Below, piece by piece: positions 9,534 through 18,277 of a stretch of DNA of 64,000 bases. Source of the DNA: Acidobacteriaceae bacterium (GTDB lineage Bacteria; Acidobacteriota; Terriglobia; Terriglobales; Acidobacteriaceae); contig JAOAPC010000009.1 in assembly GCA_025462735.1 (NCBI GenBank), positions 62,001-126,000 on the forward strand. The letters run 5' to 3'. The position numbers and the translations under genes were made by a program. The notes beneath the pieces were generated by a model that did no database searches, was not told the DNA's origin, and saw nothing but the letters and a program-made list of their open reading frames with translations. How positions within the stretch are numbered: the stretch's first letter is position 1; every line of letters starts with the position of its first letter.

Positions 9534-10751
9534 TCAGGAAAGCCGGCGTACCGGCGGCCAACTCTGCGAGGCGCCCGCAAACAGATTCACAGTTTTTTCC
9601 AGGCGCCTGTTTCCATCATGCACGGCAATTTGATGCGGCTTGCCGGTTTCATAGCCCTCCCATAGCGAAACTCCTGCGTACGCGCCGTCTTTACCCAGGA
9701 TGTAATAGACCATATCTACAAACTGAAGCCGTTCCTTGTCGCCGTTATGGTTGCGTACAATGCGCTTTAGCGCATCCATTCCGGCTTCGAGAGGAGACAT
9801 GCCATGTCGCATATTTTCGACAATGGTATGCGCGCCAGCTACTTTTATGTTTTCCTCGCCGTTGCCGGTGGCTCCCGCGGAACCCACGTCCTGGTCGGTG
9901 TAACATCCGGCGCCGATGATTGGCGAGTCGCCAACTCGGCCGGGAATCTTCCACGCCAGACCGCTGGTTGTGGTGCAACCGGAAATTTCCGCCTTCTCGT
10001 TCAGCGCTGAACAATGGATGGTTCCAGTCGGAGGAAATATTACGCAACGGATCACCTCCATGCGAAGCCCACTGGGAATTCCGATCTCAGCGGCGACTTG
10101 TTCCATGCGGCGAATCCGAAGCTCCCACTCGTCTTCATCAATGCCAGCACGAGTTGGATCGGCAAACCGCTTGCGCCAGTCCGGACTGTCAATGCCGGGG
10201 CCCCACCAGTCGGAATGAGTTTCCTTCCAGAGCAACCATTCTTTTCTCGATTTATCAGTGAGAAGATTCTCGCGCTGAAATCCTTGGGCCACCGCGAAGC
10301 GCTCTGCGCCCTCTCCGACGAGCATGATGTGTCCGGTGTGAAGCCGGACGGTGTTGGAGAGCAATGAAACATTCTTGATGTTGCGGACCCCGCCGACCGA
10401 ACCGGCAGTGCGCGTGGGACCATGCATGCAGCAGGCATCGAGCTCGACCACTCCCTCTTCGTTCGGGTGTCCGCCCAGCCCGACACTCTCATCGTTCGGG
10501 TCGTTCTCCGGACCTTGCACTACCTTCAGCGCAGCGTCGAGAGTGTCTCCGCCGCCCGAAAGGAATGCATAAGCCTGATCAAGATAGTTGTAACCATTGG
10601 CGGCGCAAATAATGATGGGCAGCTTGGCCGCGTGCTTTTCCTTGTTTTTCTTTTCAGACGATTCTTGCGTCGCCCCCGCATCAGTCGACAGACCCACAGC
10701 AACAGATCCGGCCAAAGCAGTAGTGATGAAGTCGCGTCGCGAAACAGTCAT
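9534..10751 (-). CDS. Tat-exported N4-glycosylasparaginase / asparaginase family (Ntn hydrolase)
   Basis: Predicted periplasmic Ntn-hydrolase (405 aa) of the glycosylasparaginase/isoaspartyl peptidase family, which cleaves Asn-linked or beta-aspartyl bonds after self-processing at a Thr. The N-terminus SRRDFITTALAG is a twin-arginine signal. The likely nucleophile is Thr244 in PTGTIH, which becomes N-terminal after autocleavage. The substrate-binding stretch IPGRVGDSPIIGAG follows at about 269-282, and GNGEE lies downstream. RBS AAAGGA sits before ATG 10751. It converges with the esterase gene. The catalytic Thr motif is GTIH rather than the HDT of the human enzyme, so exact specificity is uncertain. 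Confidence 0.87.
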   Translation of the reverse strand: MTVSRRDFITTALAGSVAVGLSTDAGATQESSEKKNKEKHAAKLPIIICAANGYNYLDQAYAFLSGGGDTLDAALKVVQGPENDPNDESVGLGGHPNEEGVVELDACCMHGPTRTAGSVGGVRNIKNVSLLSNTVRLHTGHIMLVGEGAERFAVAQGFQRENLLTDKSRKEWLLWKETHSDWWGPGIDSPDWRKRFADPTRAGIDEDEWELRIRRMEQVAAEIGIPSGLRMEVIRCVIFPPTGTIHCSALNEKAEISGCTTTSGLAWKIPGRVGDSPIIGAGCYTDQDVGSAGATGNGEENIKVAGAHTIVENMRHGMSPLEAGMDALKRIVRNHNGDKERLQFVDMVYYILGKDGAYAGVSLWEGYETGKPHQIAVHDGNRRLEKTVNLFAGASQSWPPVRRLS

Positions 10752-10888
10752 GGCAATCCTTTGGTAGTGAGTCCAATGAGATAACTATAGGAAGAAAGTT
10801 ATATCAGGCGGGCGGGCCTGACTGAGAATTGTCGGACAAGAGTGTCCCTTCGGTTTCGCTCAGGGCAAGCCGACCCACAGGATCCAGC

Positions 10889-12064
10889 TTACGATGCTGC
10901 CAGCAGCTGGTTGGTATTTCGATCAGCGCGGAAGCGGAGGATGGCGGCAATGTTGCCAACGCGGTCCAAGGTTTCGTCCCGAGGAAGCAGCACCATCCCG
11001 ATGCTGTTTTTGATCGCAGCAGGCACCAGTGCTTCACACACGTCATTGAGTTGTCGTGTTGCCCGTCCGCAAAGTGGACAATACGGAACCATGTGAGAGT
11101 CCATGTGTCCGCAGGCGGTACACTCGACGGCGCGAGCCGTGTAGTCGGCGGCCATAAGCAGGGTCTCTACCTCGCCCATCTCGGTCGCACGCAAAACCCT
11201 TCTAAGGCCAGTGACGCCAAGGCCATTACTCTTGGCGCCCTCGATGGCCTCGCGAATCAGATTTTCGTGATGCCGCTGCAGCGACTCTTGCAGGATGCGC
11301 TCCGCTTCCTGTTTTGCTTGAGCGTCAGTAAGCGTATTAAAGTCTGCTGAAAAATGTCCGAGAAGCTTTTTCTGAACATACGGATGAAGCTGGCCCTGCA
11401 ACTCAGGCCAGTTCACATCATGGCAGCCGATGACCAGCGCCTCAAACTGTTTCTTCTCTGCCCCGCTCTTCAGGAACTCGGCCACTAGTTGATAGTGCCG
11501 CCGGAAATCATTTTCCTCATGGCGCTCCGAATGGCCGGCATCATATCCAGCGTATCCGTCGCTTCGACCGTGACGTGGAACCGGATTCATAAGTACGCCA
11601 TGCTCACGAAACTGTTCAAATTGAATATCTAGAAAACGTGCCCGTTGGCGGTCGACCAGCGCTACCCACAACCGAGGATATTCTGAGAAAACGGGCACCA
11701 GCGGTTTCAGATGAAAGCGCCGGTTGACATAGAGCTTGGTGGACGCGGCTACCGTGGGCAAATCAAATTCATGCCAAATACCGCTCGTGCTGCACGCGAA
11801 CACGGCTTTTGCCCGCGCTTGGTTGCCGTGCAATCTTTCGGCAAGTTGCAGGATTCGTTCAAGATCGTTCAGGGCTTCCCGGTTACGGCCGTTAAGTTGT
11901 AACTCCTGCATTGTTTTTCGAATCACGTCTTTTGCAACAATGGCTTCTTCGCGATGCGACTTGTCATGCGCGGTCGTTGGTTTGAAGTAAAAACTGATCG
12001 CAAGTTCACCGGGATGCCGGCATTCAAATGAAGCAAGTTTTCGCAGTTCTTCACGAGAAATCAT
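10889..12064 (-). CDS. eRF1/Pelota-fold ribosome-associated protein (baeRF/Balon-like) with zinc ribbon
   Basis: Protein of 391 aa resembling the bacterial archaeo-eukaryotic release-factor-like family, whose characterised member Balon binds the A site of idle ribosomes. Residues about 1-120 form an N-terminal domain. About 128-275 resemble eRF1 domain 2, with RLWVALVDRQRARFLDI opening it. The loop where eRF1 carries GGQ is RSDGYAGYDAGHSERH (167-182) and has no GGQ, so peptide release is unlikely. About 280-391 resemble domain 3 with a four-Cys zinc ribbon (Cys315, 318, 329, 332). It starts 12 bp after an HPF-sigma fusion gene, with RBS CGGAG. That neighbour strongly supports a ribosome dormancy or rescue role. 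Family placement is from pattern recognition only. Confidence 0.75.
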   Translation of the reverse strand: MISREELRKLASFECRHPGELAISFYFKPTTAHDKSHREEAIVAKDVIRKTMQELQLNGRNREALNDLERILQLAERLHGNQARAKAVFACSTSGIWHEFDLPTVAASTKLYVNRRFHLKPLVPVFSEYPRLWVALVDRQRARFLDIQFEQFREHGVLMNPVPRHGRSDGYAGYDAGHSERHEENDFRRHYQLVAEFLKSGAEKKQFEALVIGCHDVNWPELQGQLHPYVQKKLLGHFSADFNTLTDAQAKQEAERILQESLQRHHENLIREAIEGAKSNGLGVTGLRRVLRATEMGEVETLLMAADYTARAVECTACGHMDSHMVPYCPLCGRATRQLNDVCEALVPAAIKNSIGMVLLPRDETLDRVGNIAAILRFRADRNTNQLLAAS

Positions 12065-12076
12065 GAGTACTCCGAA

Positions 12077-13117
12077 CTAATCTGTGCCTGTGTGTTGAAG
12101 TAACTTGTCTTTCAATGGGTTTTCCACGGGAAGGCCGCGGCGCAACGCTTCCCTGGCGTTGTGGACCGACTGTCGAACCTGCTCGGGTGGTCGGTCAACG
12201 ATGGTCGCGATCTCTGTCAGGGAAAACCCTTCGATTGCATACAGAATGAACGCCTCGCGGTCTGGCCTGCTGGCTTTGCGCAAGGCAAACTGTACGAGTG
12301 TGATCATCTCATCGGAATACGCGATCTGCTCGGGGGTTGCTGTCCCTTGGTCCGCAATTCCATTTTCAGCGGTTACAGCTTCATCGGGCTGATAAAACTG
12401 TAGTCGCGCCTCGTCGCTGGCGATGTCACTGGGTCTGCGACTTGAACCTTGAATATCGACTTCTTCCCCAGAATTAGCGCGGCGGCCAAAATCATCCAGC
12501 GACCGGATTGCTAATCGGTAAAGCCACGGCTCCAAGGCTATGCGGTCTGGCATTTCGATGTTCTCGTCCAAAGCAAGCGCAACCGCTTCATCGACTGCTT
12601 CTTCCCAGCTCAGAGAATCCGGTTCGAGATCGCCGGAGTTCTCGCGAAACGAGATCTCCCGCTCGACAAAAAGCCTGAGCCTCCGCAAATTCGCGTTCAC
12701 ATAAGAGCGGACATCGTCTGTCGTTGCGGTCTGAGGTCGGACCGCCGCAAATGTCTCTTCGAACGGGACTGCCGGGGCGGGAATGCCCTCTAAAGCGCGG
12801 CGCCGTCTCCAAGTGTGTGAACTGCGTAAAAGCTCCTTGTGCTTACTGATCTGTTCCAGCAGATCAGCAAAAGCTGCTTTAACGGCCGTAGTTGCTGAAG
12901 AGGAGGCTTGCTGTACCGCCATTTGCCCGGAAGGAAGACGCAAGTTGAGGGACACAACGATCCCTTCGCGTGGAGAGTTCTGTTCCACTGCACCCTTCAA
13001 ATGTATGAGATCCGGACGAAATACCTGCAGCCTTTTCTGGAGTTTGGTTATCCCGTGCTGGATTTCTTTATCTATGTCTGGGGTTCTGGGAGCTTTATAG
13101 GTGATGTGAACATTCAT
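12077..13117 (-). CDS. HPF/RaiA ribosome-hibernation domain fused to ECF-type sigma-70 module
   Basis: Composite protein of 346 aa. Residues 1-105 match the HPF/RaiA (YfiA) fold: an opening NVHITYKAP strand, a helix with KEIQHGITKLQKRL, then the VVSLNLRLPSGQ strands and a second helix ending KHKELLR. A basic patch (WRRRR) follows. Residues about 133-215 look like sigma region 2, including EPWLYRLAIRSLDDFGRR at 196-213. Residues about 268-328 are a clear sigma region 4 helix-turn-helix (DREAFILYAIEGFSLTEIA, then EQVRQSVHNAREALRR). HPF proteins normally end after about 100-110 residues or add the HPF-C dimerisation domain; a sigma module is unusual. First gene of an operon with the eRF1-like gene. 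Start ATG 13117 has an AGAGG RBS. Whether it still binds RNA polymerase is unknown. Confidence 0.8.
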   Translation of the reverse strand: MNVHITYKAPRTPDIDKEIQHGITKLQKRLQVFRPDLIHLKGAVEQNSPREGIVVSLNLRLPSGQMAVQQASSSATTAVKAAFADLLEQISKHKELLRSSHTWRRRRALEGIPAPAVPFEETFAAVRPQTATTDDVRSYVNANLRRLRLFVEREISFRENSGDLEPDSLSWEEAVDEAVALALDENIEMPDRIALEPWLYRLAIRSLDDFGRRANSGEEVDIQGSSRRPSDIASDEARLQFYQPDEAVTAENGIADQGTATPEQIAYSDEMITLVQFALRKASRPDREAFILYAIEGFSLTEIATIVDRPPEQVRQSVHNAREALRRGLPVENPLKDKLLQHTGTD

Positions 13118-13331
13118 GCTTTTGCCTCTGATGCCGGGAGGAGGTCCCGTGAAGCCTTCGCAAGATGGATTCTACACCCGACCACAGACGAATACTCAGG
13201 AAATTGAGAAGCACTGGAAAATATCCAGGAGTCTTATTGCCGCACTCGCTCCCGGTTTATGTCCTTTACCAACCTTCGATTTACCTTTCTGTAAGCAACT
13301 CAGGTCAGCGACTTCGCTGTCTAAAGCGAGA

Positions 13332-14270
13332 ATGTCAACCGGGTGCCTGTTTAACCAAACACTATTCTATTTTTCATCGGTCTTTCTTGCCGCAGTAATC
13401 CAGATAGGCTGCGGAGGCAGCAGCAGTACTACCGATCCTCCCCCTCCCCACAAAGTTCCGTTGGTTGCACACGTTTTTATCGTCGTGGAGGAGAATCACG
13501 GTTACAGCAGCGTGATAGGGAATTCTGCGATGCCGTACACCAATTCCCTGGCCCAGCAGTACGCGCTGGCTACCCAATACTATGCGAATCGGCACAATTC
13601 TCTTCCCAACTACTTCGTGCTCACCACTGGTGACATGGTGACCACCGACGATCTTTATACGGGCACCGTGACTGCGGACAACGTTGTGCGCGCACTCACG
13701 GCGGCAGGTAAGACTTGGAAGGTTTATGCCGAGAGTCTTCCCAGCATGGGGTACTTGGGCCCCAGCGTCATCCCATATGGCAAGGACCACAATCCATTCA
13801 CCTATCTCTCTGACGTTCTGAACAGCTCCTCCCAGGGCGCGAACGTGGTGCCGTTTACCCAGTTGACGGCGGATATGCAGAACGGCACTTTGCCCAACTA
13901 CGCAATGATCGTTCCGGACTTCGCGAACGACGGACACGACTGCCCGAATGAGGCTTCTAACTGCACCGACACAGACAAATTAGCCAATATTGATTCCTGG
14001 CTGCAGAAGAACGTGGGCCCGCTGATTGACAGCGCTGCATTCAACAATTCAGTGCTGATTTATACCTGGGACGAATCATCGATCGACGACATGGCGCACG
14101 ATGGCGGGCATGTGCCCACAATCCTGATCGGTTCGTCCGTCCGGCGTGGGTATCAGTCCACGACGGTCTATCAGCACCAGAGTGTGCTGCGACTGACAAT
14201 GGAGCTGCTGGGGATTAGCGATCTGCCGGGCGCTGCCGCGTCTGCGCCGGATATGGCGGAGTTCTTCTAA
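13332..14270 (+). CDS. Secreted/lipoprotein phosphoesterase (phospholipase C / AcpA-like)
   Basis: Exported phosphoesterase (312 aa) of the alkaline-phosphatase-like superfamily that includes bacterial phospholipase C and acid phosphatase AcpA. A hydrophobic N-terminal segment ends at IGCGGSSS, a weak lipobox. The metal-site opening VFIVVEENHGYSSVIG matches the VVxxENxSxD motif. MIVPDFANDGHD and IYTWDES...HVPTILIG provide the later conserved blocks. The frame is open back to 13116, but that extension overlaps the divergent HPF-sigma start and lacks signal character. ATG 13332 puts the signal peptide at the N-terminus. Substrate not determinable. Confidence 0.82.
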   Translation: MSTGCLFNQTLFYFSSVFLAAVIQIGCGGSSSTTDPPPPHKVPLVAHVFIVVEENHGYSSVIGNSAMPYTNSLAQQYALATQYYANRHNSLPNYFVLTTGDMVTTDDLYTGTVTADNVVRALTAAGKTWKVYAESLPSMGYLGPSVIPYGKDHNPFTYLSDVLNSSSQGANVVPFTQLTADMQNGTLPNYAMIVPDFANDGHDCPNEASNCTDTDKLANIDSWLQKNVGPLIDSAAFNNSVLIYTWDESSIDDMAHDGGHVPTILIGSSVRRGYQSTTVYQHQSVLRLTMELLGISDLPGAAASAPDMAEFF

Positions 14271-14284
14271 GCGCCAAAAAACAG

Positions 14285-15415
14285 CTAAACGGCGACGGTG
14301 ACTGAGGTTTCGGTGCGGACCACCGGACGGTACATCGTGTCACGCTCGACAGCTTCACGCCCGGCTTCGCGGATCAAGCGCACTAATTCCTGCCGTCTCA
14401 TGCCCTGCGGCGTGGTCGCACCTGCGTCGTGATAGATCTTTTCTTCAACCACGGTGCCGTCGAGGTCGTCGGCCCCAAAGCGCAGCGCGATCTGCGCAAT
14501 CTTCGGGGTGAGCATCTGCCAATAAGCTTTGATATGCGGGAAGTTGTCCAGCACTAACCGGCTGACAGCAATTTGCTTTATGTCGAGCATGCCGGTGGTT
14601 TTGGGAAGATGCTCCAGAGCAGTGTTCTCGGGATGAAAAGCCAGCGGAATGAAAGTTTGAAAGCCGCCGGTTTCGTCCTGCAGCGCGCGCAGCCGCATCA
14701 GGTGGTCGACGCGGTCCTCGTCGTTTTCCACGTGGCCGTAGAGCATTGTCGCATTCGATTTCAGGCCAATGTTATGCGCGAGCCGCGCAGTCTCGAGCCA
14801 CTGATTGCCATCGATTTTGTGATCGCAGATTATGTGGCGAACGCGGTCAGCAAAAATTTCCGCGCCTCCCCCGGGAAGGGAATCGACGCCGGCCGACTTT
14901 AACTGCTGCAGGGTTTCTGCTATCGACAGCTTGGCGCGCTTGGCTAGGTACGCGACCTCAACCATCGTGAACGCCTTCAAGTGCACCTGCGGAAAGCGCT
15001 GCTTCAACCCAGAGACAAGATCAAGAAAATACGGGAAGGGAAGATCGGGATGAAGTCCACCAACAATATGAAATTCTGTGACCGCCTCGCTGTAGCCTGA
15101 TGCCGCGGTTTCAAATGCCTCTTCCAGGGCCATCGTGTACGCGCCCGGGGAATCTTTCTTCCGGCCAAAGGCGCACAGCCTGCACGCGGCGACGCAAACA
15201 TTGGTCGGATTAATATGGCGATTCACATTGAAGTAAGTCTTATCGCCATGCATGCGCTCGCGAATGTGGTTGGCCAGCCATCCTACGGCGAGAATGTCTC
15301 CCGCGCGATACAAGGCAAGCGCATCAGTAGAGTCAATGCGTTCGCGGGCAAGTACCTTCTCGTGAATGGACTCCAGACGCGGGTCGTCAGTTTGGAAAGA
15401 GTGTGTCGGTGACAT
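14285..15415 (-). CDS. mqnE: Aminofutalosine synthase (radical SAM)
   Basis: First radical step of the futalosine menaquinone pathway: joins an adenosyl radical to 3-(1-carboxyvinyl)oxybenzoate to form aminofutalosine. The 376-aa protein has the CVAACRLCAF [4Fe-4S] motif (CxxxCxxC), FNVNRHINPTN before it, FHIVGGLHPDLPF, the DSLPGGGAEIF block and SNATMLYGHVE, all typical of the MqnE/MqnC/CofH family. The QTFIPLAFHPENT and DDLDGTVVEEKIYHDAGA segments favour MqnE over MqnC. It converges with the phosphoesterase gene. Other mqn genes except the prenyltransferase at 7481 are outside the window. Confidence 0.93.
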   Translation of the reverse strand: MSPTHSFQTDDPRLESIHEKVLARERIDSTDALALYRAGDILAVGWLANHIRERMHGDKTYFNVNRHINPTNVCVAACRLCAFGRKKDSPGAYTMALEEAFETAASGYSEAVTEFHIVGGLHPDLPFPYFLDLVSGLKQRFPQVHLKAFTMVEVAYLAKRAKLSIAETLQQLKSAGVDSLPGGGAEIFADRVRHIICDHKIDGNQWLETARLAHNIGLKSNATMLYGHVENDEDRVDHLMRLRALQDETGGFQTFIPLAFHPENTALEHLPKTTGMLDIKQIAVSRLVLDNFPHIKAYWQMLTPKIAQIALRFGADDLDGTVVEEKIYHDAGATTPQGMRRQELVRLIREAGREAVERDTMYRPVVRTETSVTVAV

Positions 15416-15512
15416 TGTCTCGATGATACAAGTGCCGACTGGTCAGTGGCTAGTGGGCAGCCATCAATTGCGAGATAATGTTTGACGCCAAACTACTTCT
15501 TAGAGGTGAGTC

Positions 15513-16586
15513 ATGATTAGCGAATACGTCCTTCTTGGCCGCAGTGGTTTGCGGGTATCGCGCTTCTGCCTGGGCACAATGACATTTGGAACGGATTGGG
15601 GTTGGGGAAGCGCGGAAGATACCTCGCGACAAATTTTTAACCGTTTCCTCGATTCCGGATGCAATTTCATCGACACCGCCGACGGTTACACCAATGGCAC
15701 CAGCGAAACCCTGATTGGCAAATTTCTGAAAGACCGTGGCGACCGCGACCGTGTGGTGGTTGCCACCAAGTTTGGATTCGGCCGCGAGCAGGGCAATCCC
15801 AACTCGGGCGGAAACGGCCGGAAGAATATCTACAGCGCGCTTGAAACATCATTGCGACGGATGCAAACGGACTACATCGATCTTTACTGGCTGCACAACT
15901 GGGACACGTTCACGCCCGCAGAAGAACTGATGTCCACGTTGAATGATCTGGTCCGTTCTGGCAAGGTCCGCTACATCGGATTTTCGAACTGCCCCGGCTG
16001 GTATCTCGGGCGGGCGGACACGATTGCTGAACTGCGGGGCTACGATAGGATCATCGCGTTGCAGCTTGAATATTCGCTGGTGAAGCGTGACATCGAGAGG
16101 GAGCACGTGCCCGCCGCGTTGGAACTTGGCATGGGAATTACGCCGTGGAGTCCTCTCGCCAGCGGACTGCTGACCGGCAGGTATCAAAGCGGAAAGGGCG
16201 ACTTTACTGGAGAGGGCAGGCTTCATGCCGTAAAAGAGCATCCTGCTTTCGGCGGCGTATTGACCGAACGAAATTGGAAAATTGCGAGTGAGGTGGTGAA
16301 AGTTGCCAAGGAGCTTGGGCGATCTCCAGCGCAGGTCGCGCTGAATTGGGTAACCAACCGGCCGGCGGTTTCGTCAACGATTATTGGAGCTACTAAAGTC
16401 CAGCAACTCGAAGACAACCTGGCCTCACTCGATTTCACCATCCCCGCGGAGCTTCTGAAGCGGCTTGACGAAATCAGCGCGCCAGAAATGACCTATCCCT
16501 ACTACTTCTTTTACAAGAAAGAGTTCAGGGACATGGTGAGCGGAAACACTACGATACGACCGACTCGAAGGACAGAAGCGGCTTGA
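15513..16586 (+). CDS. Aldo/keto reductase
   Basis: NADPH-dependent oxidoreductase with an (alpha/beta)8 barrel (357 aa). The N-terminal LGRSGLRVSRFCLGTMTFG is typical of the YajO/Tas-like AKR subgroup. Catalytic Asp and Tyr lie in NFIDTADGYTNGTSE, followed by the Lys in ATKFGF and the His in DLYWLHNWD. The cofactor-binding end is SSTIIGATKVQQLEDN. RBS AGAGGTG precedes ATG 15513. Physiological substrate unknown; no functional neighbour is evident. Confidence 0.93.
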   Translation: MISEYVLLGRSGLRVSRFCLGTMTFGTDWGWGSAEDTSRQIFNRFLDSGCNFIDTADGYTNGTSETLIGKFLKDRGDRDRVVVATKFGFGREQGNPNSGGNGRKNIYSALETSLRRMQTDYIDLYWLHNWDTFTPAEELMSTLNDLVRSGKVRYIGFSNCPGWYLGRADTIAELRGYDRIIALQLEYSLVKRDIEREHVPAALELGMGITPWSPLASGLLTGRYQSGKGDFTGEGRLHAVKEHPAFGGVLTERNWKIASEVVKVAKELGRSPAQVALNWVTNRPAVSSTIIGATKVQQLEDNLASLDFTIPAELLKRLDEISAPEMTYPYYFFYKKEFRDMVSGNTTIRPTRRTEAA

Positions 16587-16669
16587 GTCGCACAGCAATG
16601 GTCACATTCAGTGCAGCAGTTCAACGCCAGCTCGGGCCGCGGCTGAACGCAGGCTCTTGTCTGACCTGT

Positions 16670-16906
16670 TCAGACCCGTCCTTCTTCAATCAAATTCTTG
16701 ATGTTTATCTTTTTCTGGTGCCTTGCCCGTTTTCGCACTTCCTCAATGCCTTTAAAAATCTCTTGAATACTCGTTTCGGGGCGCGCAGGAATGACCACCG
16801 CGGCCAATTTTCCTCCTCGCGTAATTCCGGTCCTCTCGCCTTCAGAGGCGCGGTCCACAATTTCCGATAACTTCTGTTTGGCCTCGAACAAACTTATGGT
16901 TCGCAT
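16670..16906 (-). CDS. Orphan Phd/YefM-type antitoxin
   Basis: Small protein of 78 aa with the Phd/YefM antitoxin pattern: MRTISLFEAKQKLSEIVDRASEGE, then ITRGGKLAAVVIPA, a DNA-binding N-terminal fold. The C-terminal half is basic and helical (VRKRARHQKK), as expected for a toxin-binding tail. Downstream on its own strand there are only 84 bp before the end of the convergent aldo/keto reductase gene, so no PIN or RelE toxin follows it. Upstream is glpX. It is therefore an orphan antitoxin or a remnant of a lost module. Confidence 0.8.
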   Translation of the reverse strand: MRTISLFEAKQKLSEIVDRASEGERTGITRGGKLAAVVIPARPETSIQEIFKGIEEVRKRARHQKKINIKNLIEEGRV

Positions 16907-16953
16907 TGGGTAAATTGTATTGAAACCTGGGTTTGCGTATCGAGCAAATGAAA

Positions 16954-18003
16954 TTACATGAACCGTACTTTCACATCCGGCTTCTTCGCCAGGTGAGTGC
17001 TATCGATGAAGCGCACCTTGCCGGTCATCAGCGTCAGCACGATCGACGACGTCCGATTGCCTTCGCCAAAGAAGCGCACTCCGCGCAGTAGCGCGCCGTC
17101 AGTGACTCCGGTTGCGGCAAAGATGAGTTGTTCTCCCGGCGCAAGATCTTCAGCCCGATAAATTCTGTTCTTATCGCGGATGCCCATTCGCGCTATACGT
17201 TCTTCAAGTTCCGGTTTGTTAATGACTAGCCTGCCGACCATGTAGCCGTTTAAGCACCGGATCGCCGCCGCAGTAATCACTCCCTCCGGCGCTCCACCCG
17301 AGCCCATGACGGCATGGACTCCCGTGCCAATTACAGCAGCCGCAATTCCGGCGGAGAGATCGCCATCGCTGATCAGCCGGATACGTGCGCCGGCTGCGCG
17401 AATTTCCGCAATCAATTTTTCGTGCCGTGGCCGCTCCAGAACCACTACGGTCAAATCTTGAACGTCGCGATTGAGCCGCGTGGCAATGTTCTTCAAATTG
17501 TCGGCAACCGGAGCGTCCAACTCGACGGCTTCCTTACACGAAGGCCCAACGACAATCTTTTCCATATAGCAGTCCGGCGCATTCAGCAGGCCGCCAGCCT
17601 CGGACGCCGCCAGCACGGTAATGGCGCCTGCTGCTCCCGTAGCGCACAAATTCGTGCCTTCCAGCGGATCCACTGCAATATCCACTTCCGGAACTCCAGA
17701 GCCGTCAGAAAACTCCGCTCCCAGTTTTTCGCCAATGTAGAGCATGGGCGCCTCGTCCCTCTCGCCTTCCCCGATCACGATCCGGCCACGCATCGGGATC
17801 GTATCCATCGTCCGCCGCATGGATTCCACCGCCATTTTGTCCGACAGCTCACGTTCACCGCGGCCCATGGTGCGAGCGCAGGCGATGGCTGCGTTCTCTA
17901 CGACGCGAAGAAACTTGGGCGCCAGATCGCTTTCAATGTTTTTGCCAAAACTTCTGGCCTTGAGTTCCTGCCTTGCGACCTCGGAAGTGACTTCGGTTGC
18001 CAT
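16954..18003 (-). CDS. glpX: Class II fructose-1,6-bisphosphatase
   Basis: Gluconeogenic enzyme (349 aa) that hydrolyses fructose-1,6-bisphosphate to fructose-6-phosphate. GlpX hallmarks: [20 protein letters not shown], the metal-site [24 protein letters not shown] and [19 protein letters not shown] chose ATG 18003 because a strong GGAGG ribosome-binding site lies 7 bp upstream; the frame extends eight codons further but without an RBS. In Terriglobia this may be the main FBPase. Sedoheptulose-bisphosphatase activity is also known in the family. Confidence 0.95.
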   Translation of the reverse strand: MATEVTSEVARQELKARSFGKNIESDLAPKFLRVVENAAIACARTMGRGERELSDKMAVESMRRTMDTIPMRGRIVIGEGERDEAPMLYIGEKLGAEFSDGSGVPEVDIAVDPLEGTNLCATGAAGAITVLAASEAGGLLNAPDCYMEKIVVGPSCKEAVELDAPVADNLKNIATRLNRDVQDLTVVVLERPRHEKLIAEIRAAGARIRLISDGDLSAGIAAAVIGTGVHAVMGSGGAPEGVITAAAIRCLNGYMVGRLVINKPELEERIARMGIRDKNRIYRAEDLAPGEQLIFAATGVTDGALLRGVRFFGEGNRTSSIVLTLMTGKVRFIDSTHLAKKPDVKVRFM

Positions 18004-18277
18004 AATTTCTCCTCCTGCAATGAACAAAGCACATTGAGTTCGATCTGGTCCGACGCGTCCGTGAAACAGAGCGGATGATCCGGGTACTCGGGAAGCTTAT
18101 GCCTTAACGCGACGTGAGACTATAGCGCGAATAGATGCAAACTGGAAAGGCGGGATGGCCGACCAAGTGGTCGGTGGGCCCTTCCGATTGCAATTCAGGG
18201 TTGTTTTTGTCGCTGACCAGATCAGAGCAAAATACGTTGTCGTCGCGAAGCGAACCACTTCTGGCATAATTTTCCTG

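Noticed and set aside
10752-10888. Short palindrome-like sequence (CCCTTCGGTTTCGCTCAGGG) between the asparaginase and eRF1-like genes
   Set aside because: Only partially complementary and seen once here; it may be a dispersed repeat but cannot be supported from this window alone.
13116-13331. Apparent N-terminal extension of the phosphoesterase at 13332
   Set aside because: It overlaps the divergent HPF-sigma start, has no signal peptide and lacks an RBS; ATG 13332 places the export signal correctly.
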